Shown piece by piece: positions 36,182 through 45,326 of a DNA stretch of 62,074 nucleotides. Every line of letters begins with the position of its first letter. Positions within the stretch are counted from its first letter, which is position 1. Source of the stretch: JBEIUO01 sp964549785 (GTDB lineage: Bacteria > Planctomycetota > Phycisphaerae > Phycisphaerales > UBA1924). Made by a program: the position numbers and the translations under genes. The notes beneath the pieces are model-generated. The model was not told where the DNA came from. It was given only the letters and a program-made list of their open reading frames with translations, and searched no databases. The stretch spans positions 1-62,074 of the forward strand of contig CAZJXA010000001.1 of assembly GCA_964549785.1 (NCBI GenBank), given 5' to 3'.

Positions 36182-37201
36182 CTACCGCAGTCCGCTCATC
36201 ATCCGGATCGTCTCCAGCGATTCCGGCTGTCCCGTCCGCGCACTCAGGAGGGCGGCCTGTCCGATCAGCAGGATGCTCTCCAGCGGCGGTGGCGGAGTCG
36301 ACACGTCGTCAGCCGCGATCGCGGCCCCGATTTCGGCCGCGAGCGACCGGGCGAACGGTTCAGCCGCCGTCCTGCCGGCCCTCTGCACCGCGCCGTCACG
36401 GCCGTGCCAGGAGCACTCACCGTCAGTCAGGGTGATTTGCCCGGCGGCGCCCGCCAGATTTGCCGACACGCCCGAGACCGGCCAATGGTCTGCGCCGAAC
36501 AGCGACGCCACGCGGCCATCGGCGAAGCGAGCCAATATCGAAACACACCCGCTGAGCCCGCTCAACGAATCGCCGGGTGCCGCGTGCAACGCCCGCCCCG
36601 CCCGAGGCTGCACAAACGCCGCATCGATCGATTCAGGCTCCCCCATCGTGAAGATCAGCAGGTCCGCCAGGCGGGCCAACACCCCGGAAAGCGTCCCCTC
36701 GCCTTCCGCCGCAGCGCACCACATCGAGGCGGCCCGAATCCCCTCCAAGGATTCCAGCCACTCGGTGCCCGCCCGCAGCCCCGCTGAATTCCGCGGCAAG
36801 CCCAGAACCCTCGGCAAGGCGGCCGCTGGAACCGTGCCCGATACTCCGGCGAGGTCGATCGTGCGCGCGGGGATCGGCTCGACCGTGAGAACCCGGACCC
36901 GCGGCGGCCCCACCGCGGCCGCCGCAACACGCTGCAGATCTTCCATCGCCGTGGTGCCGGTGCCAAACCCATCCGGCGAGAGAAGTACGATCGTGCTGTT
37001 GACAGGGGCGGCGAGTTCCGCCCGCAGATCGTCAAAGGGTTCCGCGCCAAGGCCGACCGCGACGTTCTGGCCTTTCAACGGGCAGCCGGCCCGGGTGCAG
37101 CGAAAGCGTCCGGTCGCAACGAGCCGGGCTGCGAACGCCGCCATCTCGGGCAGCAGCCACAGCGTGATGGTCGGGAGTGATTCGCCTTCCTGAATCGTCA
37201 C
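36182..37201 (-). CDS. Gfo/Idh/MocA-like protein, degenerate
   Basis: A 339-aa protein with partial resemblance to Gfo/Idh/MocA oxidoreductases. The support is a C-terminal half with repeated beta-strand features (LARFADGRVASLFGADHWPVSG, QITLTDGECSWHG) and an end like the family (ILLIGQAALLSARTGQPESLETIRMM). The N-terminal nucleotide-binding GxGxxG is missing; the first 150 residues have only VGLGAEPFDDLRAEL, which may be a remnant. It may therefore be an inactive or repurposed relative. The GTG at 37201 has GGAG upstream. It is divergent from the RNase P RNA gene. Confidence 0.45.
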   Translation of the reverse strand: MTIQEGESLPTITLWLLPEMAAFAARLVATGRFRCTRAGCPLKGQNVAVGLGAEPFDDLRAELAAPVNSTIVLLSPDGFGTGTTAMEDLQRVAAAAVGPPRVRVLTVEPIPARTIDLAGVSGTVPAAALPRVLGLPRNSAGLRAGTEWLESLEGIRAASMWCAAAEGEGTLSGVLARLADLLIFTMGEPESIDAAFVQPRAGRALHAAPGDSLSGLSGCVSILARFADGRVASLFGADHWPVSGVSANLAGAAGQITLTDGECSWHGRDGAVQRAGRTAAEPFARSLAAEIGAAIAADDVSTPPPPLESILLIGQAALLSARTGQPESLETIRMMSGLR

Positions 37202-37252
37202 GGCACCATGCTACTCCAAGCCGGGGCCCGACTCCGATCCGGTCTATTGTCA

Positions 37253-37723
37253 TCCGCTGCGGCAGGACGGTCGCCGGGCACCCCCATTTGGGGGTGCCGG
37301 GAGGAAAGTCCGAGCACGGAAGGACACGGTGGTGGGTAATCCCCACCCGCTCGAACCATCGGTCGCGAGCGAGGGAAAGTGCCACAGAAAGTAAACCGCC
37401 GATGGCCCGCCGGAAGGTGGGATCAGGCAAGGGTGCAAGGGTGGGGTAAGAGCCTACCGCCCGGGTGGTGACACTCGGGGCACGGCAAACCCCGCCGCGT
37501 GCAAGGCCATGCAGCCCTCGGATCGGGGCCTTTGGGGTCACGGTCGCCGCTTGTCCGGCGGTTATCGAAGGGCGGGTAGGCTGCTGGAGGTTCGCGGCAA
37601 CGCGGGCCCTAGAGAAATGGCCGTCACCGTCGGAAGGCGCGGTTCCTTGCAATGCCCCCGTCAAGAGGCAAAGGACCCGCGAACCGCCGAAGGAACAAAA
37701 CTCGGCTTACGGCCGCATCGACC
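37253..37723 (+). ncRNA. rnpB: RNase P RNA, bacterial class A
   Basis: About 470 nt, the catalytic RNA of RNase P, which cuts the 5' leader from pre-tRNAs. The conserved cores are all in order: GAGGAAAGTCCGAGCAC, CACAGAAAGTAAACCGCC, GGGTAAGAGCCTACCGC, AGAGAAATGGCCGTCACC and AAAACTCGGCTTACGGCCGC. A strong GC hairpin (CACCCCCATTTGGGGGTG) sits just before the first core. The ends are set by P1 pairing of TGCGGC with GCCGCA and may be a few bases off. Confidence 0.97.
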
Positions 37724-37729
37724 GTTGAC

Positions 37730-37763
37730 GCGGGCTCCCTGAAAACGGGAGCCCGCGGCCTTT
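37730..37763 (+). terminator. Terminator after rnpB
   Basis: GCGGGCTCCC, loop TGAAAAC, GGGAGCCCGC: a perfect 10-bp stem followed by GGCCTTTATT. Confidence 0.75.
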
Positions 37764-37854
37764 ATTGGCCGCTCACTCTGGAAAGTTGGCGCGGCCGCGT
37801 CGCCCCGCACTCCTGTTGAACCGTTGCGAGTCGTCGCCGTGTACAGTGTCGGCC

Positions 37855-39834
37855 ATGGCCGAGCGATCATTGCAATCCGACCCGTCGAGCACCGATTTTT
37901 CACCGGGCTCGCCGGTTTTGGCGGAAGACGCCGCGGCCGATCGGCCCAAGCCGGTCGGGCCAACGTTGTTTGAGATTTCGTGGGAAGTCTGCAACCAAGT
38001 GGGCGGGATTTATCAGGTGCTGCGGAGCAAGGCCCCGTTGATGACGCAGCGGTGGGGCGAGCAGTATTACCTCGTGGGGCCGTGGGAGGAATCAAAGGCG
38101 GTTCTTGAGTACGAGGAGTCGCGGGCTACCGGGTGGATGACGCGGGCCTTGCAGCAACTGAAGGATGAAGGGCTGACCGTGCGGCACGGACGGTGGCTGG
38201 TGCCGGGGCGGCCAAAGGTCCTGCTGATCGAGCACTGGCGGGGGGCGGAGGCACTGGCCAAGGCGAAATACTCGGTGTGGAAAGACCACGACATAGAGAC
38301 GCCGGGGCAGGATTGGCTGATCGACGGGGTGGTGAGTTTCGCGGATGCGGTCTTTCGATTGTTCAAGGCGATGTCCGAGCACCGGCCCCACTCGGCGGCC
38401 GCGGCCAAGCACGGATCGCCGTTTGTGGCGCACTTTCACGAATGGCTGGGCGGATTGGCGATTCCGATGTTGCGGAAAGCCGAGTTGCCGGTGGCGACCG
38501 TGTTCACGACCCACGCGACGCTGCTGGGTCGGTACATCGCGAGTTCGCGGGAGAACTTCTATGACCAGTTACCGTGGATCGATCAGGACGTCGAAGCCAC
38601 CCGGTACAACGTGCGCCCCCAGCACAAGATCGAGCGGGCGTGCGCGCACGGGTGCCACGTCTTTACGACCGTGTCGTCGATCACGGCGGAGGAGTGCACG
38701 CAGTTGCTGGGGCGACCGGTCGACGTTGTGGTGCCCAACGGGCTGACGGTGGGCTTGTATAACGCGGGGCACGAGCAGCAGCGGCTTCACGGGGAATACA
38801 AGGAAGACATCCACCGCTTCACGATGGGGCACTTCTTTCCGAGTTACTCGTTCGACCTGGACCGCACGATCTACATGTTCACCAGCGGGCGGTACGAGCC
38901 GCGGAACAAGGGCTTCGATTTGTGCCTTGAGTCATTGGCGCGGCTGAACGCGATGTTGAAAGCCGCGCAACTTGGCAAGACGATCGTGTTTTTCCTCGTG
39001 ACCAAGAAGGCGACCAAAAGCATCAACCCCCTGGCGATGGAGAAGCGCGGGGTTCTCAATGAACTCAATGACGTTTGCAAGAAGATCACGGAGGGAGTGG
39101 GCAAACGATTGTTCGAGCGGGCGGCGGCGGGCGGCAAACTTCGGATGGACGATCTGATCGATGAGTATTGGATGCTGCGGTACAAGCGGGCCCAGCACGC
39201 GCTCAAGCAGCACTGCCTGCCCATCGTGGTCACGCACATGTTGGAAGACGACATCAACGACCCCGTGCTCACCCAGATCCGGCAGTTGGGGCTCGTGAAT
39301 CGCGAAGAGGACCCGGTGAAGGTGGTTTACGTGCCGGACTTCATCAACCCGACCAACCGCTTGTTCGGGATCGAGTACGACCAGTTTGTGCGCGGGTGCC
39401 ACCTCGGCATTTTTCCGAGTCAGTATGAGCCTTGGGGGTACACCCCGCTCGAAGCCGCGGCGATGGGTGTGCCCGCGGTGACAAGCGATCTCGCCGGGTT
39501 CGGGCGCTATGTGCAGGAGAACTTTCAGAAATCGGAGGAGTGGGGGATGACTGTTCTGCAGCGGCGGGGACGGCCTTACAACGAGGCCGCGGCCGATCTT
39601 GCGCAGCGGATGTTCGATTTCTGCAAGATGGAGCGGCGCGAGCGGATTGCGCTGCGGAACGAGGTGGATAAGCGCTCGTGGGAGTTTGACTGGAGCAAGT
39701 TGGGAAGGGCATACCACACCGCCCACGATCTGGCCTTGGCACGCTTCAGCGCGGAGGCGACCGGCACGGTCGCGATGGTGTCGGCGGCGGTGCTGTCGCA
39801 GCGCCGCCCCCCAGAGCAGGTGACGCCCGGCTGA
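37855..39834 (+). CDS. Glycogen synthase of the GT3 (eukaryote-type) family
   Basis: A 659-aa GT-B glycosyltransferase of family GT3, the form found in fungi and animals, and not the usual bacterial GT5 GlgA. Shared segments are FEISWEVCNQVGGIYQVLRSKA-type (given in parts: EVCNQVGG, YQVLRSKA), VFTTHATLLGRY, KNKGFDLCLESLARL-type, VYVPDFINPTNRLFG and SQYEPWGYTPLEAAAMGVPAVTSD. The reaction extends glycogen from UDP-glucose (or another nucleotide sugar). In the eukaryotic enzyme, Arg-rich helices bind glucose-6-phosphate. A basic helix with MERRERIALRNEVDKRS is present at the matching site, so such control is possible but not shown. The ATG at 37855 is preferred because the reading frame before it is Arg/Pro-rich. 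Confidence 0.9.
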   Translation: MAERSLQSDPSSTDFSPGSPVLAEDAAADRPKPVGPTLFEISWEVCNQVGGIYQVLRSKAPLMTQRWGEQYYLVGPWEESKAVLEYEESRATGWMTRALQQLKDEGLTVRHGRWLVPGRPKVLLIEHWRGAEALAKAKYSVWKDHDIETPGQDWLIDGVVSFADAVFRLFKAMSEHRPHSAAAAKHGSPFVAHFHEWLGGLAIPMLRKAELPVATVFTTHATLLGRYIASSRENFYDQLPWIDQDVEATRYNVRPQHKIERACAHGCHVFTTVSSITAEECTQLLGRPVDVVVPNGLTVGLYNAGHEQQRLHGEYKEDIHRFTMGHFFPSYSFDLDRTIYMFTSGRYEPRNKGFDLCLESLARLNAMLKAAQLGKTIVFFLVTKKATKSINPLAMEKRGVLNELNDVCKKITEGVGKRLFERAAAGGKLRMDDLIDEYWMLRYKRAQHALKQHCLPIVVTHMLEDDINDPVLTQIRQLGLVNREEDPVKVVYVPDFINPTNRLFGIEYDQFVRGCHLGIFPSQYEPWGYTPLEAAAMGVPAVTSDLAGFGRYVQENFQKSEEWGMTVLQRRGRPYNEAAADLAQRMFDFCKMERRERIALRNEVDKRSWEFDWSKLGRAYHTAHDLALARFSAEATGTVAMVSAAVLSQRRPPEQVTPG

Positions 39835-39960
39835 TCGAAGATGGGGGGCGGACCGGATGCAGACCACCGGCAAAACCTACCCTCCGTGCCTTGTGACGCC
39901 TGCCCTGTTGCGCGTGCGCCGTTGCCTCGGACCCTGGCGACGAAACCCGGGAGAGTTTGT

Positions 39961-40413
39961 TTGACGCTGCCAGTCGTTGAGCTGTACACCGATGGTGCGT
40001 GTTCCGGCAACCCCGGGCCTGGCGGCTGGGCGTTCATCCTGCGGCACCGCCCCAGTGATTCGGAGCGCGAGAGTAGCGGAGGTGAGAAACTTACCACGAA
40101 CAACCGCATGGAGTTGATGGCGGTGATCGAAGGGCTTGCCGCTCTCAAGAAGCCGACGAGTGTGGACCTCTACAGCGACTCCCAGTACGTTCTGAAGGGC
40201 TTGGAATCGTGGATGGCCGGATGGAAGAAGAACGGGTGGAAGACCAAGAGCAAAGAGCCGGTCAAGAACCGCGATTTGTGGGAGCGGCTGGATGAACTGA
40301 AGGGGACGCACCAAGTGCGGTTTCATTGGGTGCGGGGTCATAACGAACACCCCGAGAACGAGCGGTGCGACGAACTGGCGGTGGCGGCTCGGGACGAGGC
40401 TGGCAAATTATAG
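39961..40413 (+). CDS. rnhA: Ribonuclease HI
   Basis: A 150-aa type 1 RNase H that cuts the RNA strand of RNA-DNA hybrids. The four catalytic acidic residues are in place: D11 in YTDGACSGNPG, E51 in NNRMELMAV, D73 in YSDSQYV, and D in NERCDELA. The basic protrusion (WMAGWKKNGWKTKSKEP) is also present. The start is a TTG at 39961, with GGGAGAG just upstream; an upstream extension of 40 residues looks non-coding. Length fits E. coli RNase HI (155 aa). It is followed by a TATAAT-like element in a 370-nt intergenic stretch. Confidence 0.93.
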   Translation: MTLPVVELYTDGACSGNPGPGGWAFILRHRPSDSERESSGGEKLTTNNRMELMAVIEGLAALKKPTSVDLYSDSQYVLKGLESWMAGWKKNGWKTKSKEPVKNRDLWERLDELKGTHQVRFHWVRGHNEHPENERCDELAVAARDEAGKL

Positions 40414-40783
40414 TCCTATAATCAAGTCCTTTTCTTCGCTCTAATCGCGAAGTTGCGGACAAATGCAACGTGCACTTTTCATTCGTCCGCTACCGCGCGT
40501 CGCTTGCTGTCCCAAGCACCAGTGCTCATCTTTTTCGGGCCCAGGCAAACAGCACGTGGGCCTTGGGATCACGATATTTGCGCGGAAGGGGCGGACACCT
40601 ATCAGCCGCGCACCGGGTTGGAAATCGCTTCGTGGCGAAATCTTCAGCGGGCGGGGTGGTGATGTCGCGAACCGTCGAGGGAACTGGCCGTGACCCAATC
40701 CGTTCCCTTTGCCAAACGGACCCGGCCTTCCGCACGAAGTTTCAAAGCAGGGCGCCCGGGCGGTTGGGGCGGGCAGAACCCAA
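40414..40783. other. Intergenic region, 370 nt, no clear gene
   Basis: Several open frames run through it but look unlike protein: they are Arg/Pro/Gly-rich and lack a ribosome site. A TATAGTCCTATAAT block near 40418-40431 contains two -10-like hexamers just after rnhA, but I see no matching -35 element. Confidence 0.35.
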
Positions 40784-41329
40784 TCAACGCAGACGCCCGA
40801 TTCTCGGGTCCGCGCCCCGTTGCTCAAACGGAACGAGGTCGCGCGGTGTCACGCCGATATCCAGCAGGCAGAACTCGCGCCCGCATTCGGGGCACCGGAC
40901 GAACCGATTGGCCGGGTCATTGCCAAGGCCGACGGTTCGGATCGGAAGCCCTGTCAGGCTCTGCCCGCACTTGGGGCAGTTGGAACGCCGGACTTCGCGG
41001 CGGATTCCCCACCAAAGGGCGGCGTCGCGCACCAACAGCCACGTCAGCCCGGACACGAGCACCCCGCTGACCACGTACACAATCAGGACGCCCTCGGTGG
41101 AAGTGGGAAGCGGGATAAATCTGCGGACGGGCAGCCATGTGTACCCCGCGGGCCAGCCGCTGAACCACATGATGGAGGCCAGAACCGTGAGGGTTCGCGG
41201 CAGCCTCCCGAGCCAGACCGGGCTGTTCGCCCACGCGTCGCGGACGTAGCGTTCGCACTCCGCGTCGGAAAGGTGGTCGAGTTCCGAGAACGCGCGATGG
41301 ACCTTCCGAAATGGGATGAAGACGGCCAC
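40784..41329 (-). CDS. Membrane protein with C-terminal zinc ribbon
   Basis: A 181-aa protein of unknown family. The N-terminal 45 residues are soluble and helical, with a FSELDHLSDAECERYV segment. Two membrane helices follow, about 48-68 and 80-100. The C-terminal soluble domain holds CPKCGQ and CPECGR, the two knuckles of a zinc ribbon of the kind used for nucleic-acid or protein contact. It ends ERGADPRIGRLR-like. A similar layout is common in planctomycetes with no assigned role. The ATG at 41329 has no strong ribosome site. Confidence 0.7.
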   Translation of the reverse strand: MAVFIPFRKVHRAFSELDHLSDAECERYVRDAWANSPVWLGRLPRTLTVLASIMWFSGWPAGYTWLPVRRFIPLPTSTEGVLIVYVVSGVLVSGLTWLLVRDAALWWGIRREVRRSNCPKCGQSLTGLPIRTVGLGNDPANRFVRCPECGREFCLLDIGVTPRDLVPFEQRGADPRIGRLR

Positions 41330-41529
41330 GGTGTATTAAAGGCGCGGACGGCGGAATCAACGTTTCAGTCGGAACTCCGCTTCGATTGCCGCGCCATCGT
41401 TGTCCCGCTTAAAACTACCCACCAGCAGCCTTCCGGATCGTTCCGCGACGCCGGACAGTGAGGAACGTCTGCCGGAGCCGTAATCGACGGTGGCGAGAGA
41501 ACCTCAACAAGCCCGACTCAATACGTGTT

Positions 41530-42876
41530 TCACGAGCGGCGGGTTTCCGGAGCCCTGAAAAGCCCGGGTTCGATGGCCGCCTTCCGCCCTCGTTCCTCAT
41601 TGATAAACAGCGACGCCACCAGCCCCGCGGCAAAGAAGGCCGTCAACACAACCAGGCTCCAGTCGATCCCGATGTGGTCCTTCACGAGCGCGAAGGGGAC
41701 GGTCCCGACGGCCGCGAGTTTGAAGACCATGCCCCACAGCCCGAACAGTTCGCCGGACCTACTTGGCGGGGTAAGGAATCCGACGAAGGCGCGGTTCGCG
41801 GAGCCCAGCGACCCGAGGCCGACCCCGATGAAGTTCCCGAAGAGCCAGAGCGGCCAACGCGGGAAGGTGGCGGGGTCGGGGGCCCGCACGAAGGCAAAGG
41901 CGTAGGCGGCGAAGCCAGCGGTGACGAGGGTCCAGAACCCGAGCAAGATGACCGTCGTTCGTTTGTGCCCGATCCGGTCCTGGAAGAGTGTTGGAATCAG
42001 TGTGCCGACGACTCCTGAAACCGTGACCACAGCGACAAACCCGACGAGTTCGACGGCCTCGAAGCCAAAGTCGCCTGCGATGATCGATGCGAAGGCGACG
42101 ATGACGCTCATGCCGGTGCCGTAAAAGAGCGAGGCCACCAGCAGAACGGCGAGGTCGCGGAATTCGCCGATGGAGCGCACCGTGGCGGCGAGCCGATGCA
42201 AGGCTTCGCCGATGGCGACCCCGGTAGCACCCGACGGCGCTGCGCGTTCGCGCAGCATGATTGCGGTAGGGATCATGAACGCCATGAACCACACCCCGGC
42301 GAAGATGAAGAACGGCCGCCAATCGACCTCGGCCTTCCAATTGAACGCGAACATGCCGGCGACGGTAAGGATCAACAGCAGCAACGCAGCGCTGTAGGCG
42401 CACGCCCACGAAAAGCCCGAGATGCGTCCGAAATCATGCTTGCCGGCGAGTTCGGGCAGGAACGAGGCGAGAAAATTCTCGCCGAGGTTGAAGAGAATGT
42501 TGGCGGGGATGTAGACCGCCGCGATCAACACTGCATCGCCCGGCGGAATCACCCCGAGGAGGCAGGTGAGCAGCGCGCAGCCGACCCCGCTCCCGATCAG
42601 CCAGCGTTTCTTGGTCGCCCGCGCATCAGCCACCGCACCCGCAATCGGCGAGATGAAAACCACCGCGAGCATGCTCCCCGCGAAGACCAGAGACCACTGA
42701 GTGTTGGCGGTTTTGGAACTTCCGAGAGTGACCGTGGTGAAGTACTTTGAAAAAAGGAGCGTGTTGATCAGCAGCGTGAACGATTGGTTCGCAACGTCGA
42801 ACGAGATCCACGACCACACCTGTCGCTGGTTCGGAAGGCCGCGGAGGGGATACAGGTTCGGCGTGGGCATGTTCAT
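41530..42876 (-). CDS. MFS transporter, UMF1 (Atg22-like) type
   Basis: A 448-aa major facilitator superfamily permease with about twelve hydrophobic helices. The start MNMPTPNLYPLRGLPNQRQVWSWISFDVANQSF (quoted in parts) with SWISFDVANQSF is the mark of the UMF1/Atg22-like group. The helix-2/3 loop contains DARATKKRWLIG. The substrate is unknown; Atg22 itself exports amino acids from vacuoles, but that cannot be assumed here. Its ATG overlaps the stop of the upstream alpha/beta hydrolase gene as ATGA, showing tight coupling. The C terminus is soluble (INEERGRKAAIEPG). Confidence 0.85.
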   Translation of the reverse strand: MNMPTPNLYPLRGLPNQRQVWSWISFDVANQSFTLLINTLLFSKYFTTVTLGSSKTANTQWSLVFAGSMLAVVFISPIAGAVADARATKKRWLIGSGVGCALLTCLLGVIPPGDAVLIAAVYIPANILFNLGENFLASFLPELAGKHDFGRISGFSWACAYSAALLLLILTVAGMFAFNWKAEVDWRPFFIFAGVWFMAFMIPTAIMLRERAAPSGATGVAIGEALHRLAATVRSIGEFRDLAVLLVASLFYGTGMSVIVAFASIIAGDFGFEAVELVGFVAVVTVSGVVGTLIPTLFQDRIGHKRTTVILLGFWTLVTAGFAAYAFAFVRAPDPATFPRWPLWLFGNFIGVGLGSLGSANRAFVGFLTPPSRSGELFGLWGMVFKLAAVGTVPFALVKDHIGIDWSLVVLTAFFAAGLVASLFINEERGRKAAIEPGLFRAPETRRS

Positions 42877-43700
42877 AACGGAGGCGGCGGCTCTGCCCCG
42901 AGGTGGCGTGCGAAAAATTCGGTCTGAATGTTCTTGGCGTCGTTTGAGACGTTCCCGAAGCCGTTGTGCTCGAACGGGGCGCCCGTGCGGGGCCACGAGA
43001 CAAGTTGGATCATTGCGGGGTCGGCGTCGGCGGATTCATAATGAACGCGAAGGCGCGCGGCAAACTCGCGGGCCGTGCTGAAGGGCACCAGTTCGTCGCT
43101 TTCACTGTGAAGCATCAGAAGCGGGACCGGGCTAAACCCCGCGAGGTGGGCCGAGGCGTCGACGCTGCGGACGCGATCCCGGTCATCTGAACGGATTCGC
43201 GGCGGGGAACCGTCGGCGGGGAAGTACAACCCCTCCAGCCACCCTGTGGTCCCCTCTACCGCAGCGCACGCGAAGGGATGAGGCTCGCAGAGCCGGCGCA
43301 ACGCGGCCATGCCGCCCGCGGACATCCCTCCAATCCCAAGCCGAGTGAGATCGAACACCCCGTCCCAGAAAGGCGAACCGAGATTCCCGACCACGCCGTC
43401 GATTTCGCCGACCATCCGCGCCAGAACCCCCGGTGTGCCGCCAGCCTGCTGACCGGAAGGATCGCCGCGTTCGCCATGATCTGGCAAGTCGATCGAGCAG
43501 GCGGCGACGCCGGCCCGTATCCATCGCAGGAACCGGCCGGGGTCGATTTCCTTGTGGGCTGTCCTTCCGTGCATCCACAGAACCGTCGGACACGAGGTTC
43601 TCCAGTCCGGGTGGGCCAGGAGAACCGGGATATCCCCGAATCGCGTAGCCCGGGAGCGTTCGGCCAGAGATCTCGGAAAGTTGGCAAACCGCTCGATCAT
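42873..43700 (-). CDS. Alpha/beta hydrolase
   Basis: A 275-aa alpha/beta-hydrolase fold enzyme. The nucleophile elbow is GMSAGG with S127, preceded by the family strand LTRLGIGG. Its N-terminal oxyanion strand reads PTVLWMHGRTAHK. Asp is in LMLHSESDELVP, and the C-terminal His in GAPFEHNGFG. It is probably a cytoplasmic esterase or peptidase-like hydrolase with unknown substrate. Two starts are possible: ATG at 43700 (chosen) and GTG at 43733, both without a convincing SD. The stop overlaps the MFS transporter start (ATGA), so hydrolase and transporter may work on the same compound. Confidence 0.82.
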   Translation of the reverse strand: MIERFANFPRSLAERSRATRFGDIPVLLAHPDWRTSCPTVLWMHGRTAHKEIDPGRFLRWIRAGVAACSIDLPDHGERGDPSGQQAGGTPGVLARMVGEIDGVVGNLGSPFWDGVFDLTRLGIGGMSAGGMAALRRLCEPHPFACAAVEGTTGWLEGLYFPADGSPPRIRSDDRDRVRSVDASAHLAGFSPVPLLMLHSESDELVPFSTAREFAARLRVHYESADADPAMIQLVSWPRTGAPFEHNGFGNVSNDAKNIQTEFFARHLGAEPPPPL

Positions 43701-43743
43701 CGCGCGGCCGCACCGGGGAGCGCCGAGCGGCACGGAGCGATGT

Positions 43744-45171
43744 TCACAGCATCACCCGCTGCCCCGGGGCGATGCTCGTCGGCAGCGTCTGGCCCGCCAG
43801 ATCCTCCGCTCCCGCCGCGGTCAGCGGTGAGATTTCGATCACCGCATTCACCGCTCCGTCACCCTTGCGTTCCACCGCGACGCCCCGTTGAGCCAGCCAG
43901 CGGGCCGCCCGCTCGGTTTGGAGTGTGTGGCAGGTCGCCGCGCTGTCCGTGCCGGTCGCGTTCTTGATGGGCGCGAATTCCTCCACGCGGTCGGTTTCCA
44001 TCACGATCGAACCGCCGCACATCGCGAGTGCATCAAAGATGAATCGCTCAAGTTTCACCCCGTTGTTCGTGGCGGGAGCGATCGTCTCTCCCGACGTCAC
44101 ATCGACGAACGGAATCTTCTTCTCGGCCCGGTGATAGGGGAGCGCGGAACCCGAATCGGTCGCCAACTTCTCAATAAAAGCGGTGGAAATCATGTGGATC
44201 GCGATCGATCCCGCGATGAACCGCAGCGATCCATCCGGCAGACGTTCATGCTGCAACGCCCGCGGCAGGTCGGAATATTCAATGACCTCGGTCTTCCCAT
44301 TGCTCATGCAGAAGACGCCCACCTTTTCATCCGGGTCGGCCTTCGGGATCATCTTGCTCGACATCTCGCCCGACGAATCCGGTGCCGAGGTGTGCAGACC
44401 GATGAACACCGGATCCACGATGCGAACGTGCGGGTTATCGACTTGGAAGTAACTGATGTGCTCGACGCCCCGCCTCTGCAAGTCGGCGAGTGCGTGCTTC
44501 GCGATGGCACCCACCGCCCCCCCATGGCCGTCGGGGTTGGTGGCCACCTCGCCCTTCTCGGAAAGCAGGATTTTGCCGGTCGCGGAGTCGAACGAAGGCA
44601 ATATCCCTTGCGAAAAGAACATGATGTCACTCTTGGGAAGTCCGAAGTGAGCATGGGCCTCAAAGAACTCCACCGTTGCGGCATGATTGAGCGGGCTGGT
44701 CATCACGTACCACGGGATCGCCGCCCCGTACACGCTCCGGGCACGCCGAATCTGCTCCGCGAAGATCTGGAAGAGACTTTTTCCACTGATCGCCCCCGCC
44801 GGGTAACAGCCCTTCGGACCCTCGAATCCCAGCCGGCTTCCCTGCCCGCCGGCGACCACGAACGCGGCCACCTTGCCCGCACGAATCAGCCCTTCGCCAA
44901 CCCTCCGAAAATGGTCGCGGTCCCACGACCGCTCGGCCGAAGCCGCGTCCCACGGGTAATACCGCGCGGGTTCGAGGTTCGGCGGCAAGGCGAAGCCGGG
45001 CTTGGATTTGACATAGTCGCGGACCAGCCCGGGCACGGAAGCGAGATCCAAGTCGGCGACTTGGTCCAACAGGCGCGTTCGGGAATGCTCATCCAACGAC
45101 CTTGCGAACGTGAGGAGGTGGCCCTGCCCAACTTCGTCCAGCCGCTTCGTGACGTCCGCCAAAATGGTCAT
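43744..45171 (-). CDS. UDPGP family nucleotidyltransferase, eukaryotic UAP1-like
   Basis: A 475-aa UTP-dependent sugar-1-phosphate uridylyltransferase. It has the nucleotide-binding loop VVAGGQGSRLGFEGPKG, the NPDGHGG block, YFQVDNPHVRIVDPVFIG and KMIPKADPDEKVG, as in eukaryotic UDP-N-acetylhexosamine pyrophosphorylases (UAP1/AGX). Such enzymes make UDP-GlcNAc, UDP-GalNAc or UDP-glucose. It differs from the bacterial GlmU and GalU families. It may provide the nucleotide sugar for the GT3 glycogen synthase 4 kb away, but this is only inference. The ATG at 45171 has weak spacing to an SD. It is divergent from rpe. Confidence 0.9.
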   Translation of the reverse strand: MTILADVTKRLDEVGQGHLLTFARSLDEHSRTRLLDQVADLDLASVPGLVRDYVKSKPGFALPPNLEPARYYPWDAASAERSWDRDHFRRVGEGLIRAGKVAAFVVAGGQGSRLGFEGPKGCYPAGAISGKSLFQIFAEQIRRARSVYGAAIPWYVMTSPLNHAATVEFFEAHAHFGLPKSDIMFFSQGILPSFDSATGKILLSEKGEVATNPDGHGGAVGAIAKHALADLQRRGVEHISYFQVDNPHVRIVDPVFIGLHTSAPDSSGEMSSKMIPKADPDEKVGVFCMSNGKTEVIEYSDLPRALQHERLPDGSLRFIAGSIAIHMISTAFIEKLATDSGSALPYHRAEKKIPFVDVTSGETIAPATNNGVKLERFIFDALAMCGGSIVMETDRVEEFAPIKNATGTDSAATCHTLQTERAARWLAQRGVAVERKGDGAVNAVIEISPLTAAGAEDLAGQTLPTSIAPGQRVML

Positions 45172-45326
45172 CCGTGATTTCTCCCAAGGTACGGCGCGGT
45201 CAAGCCGAACGCTGTCTACGTAGGCCGCTTTCCGCCGCCCCGCCGCCTCGCGTGCCCGACGCCCGATCCCGATTGCCCTCCGCAGATGGTAGCAATTCTC
45301 CGCTTCGCTACAGTCGTCCTCGATCT

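Noticed and set aside
40441..40827. Possible 128-aa gene in the rnhA downstream region
   Set aside because: Arg/Pro/Gly-rich, no ribosome site, no recognisable domain, and partly overlaps the zinc-ribbon gene.
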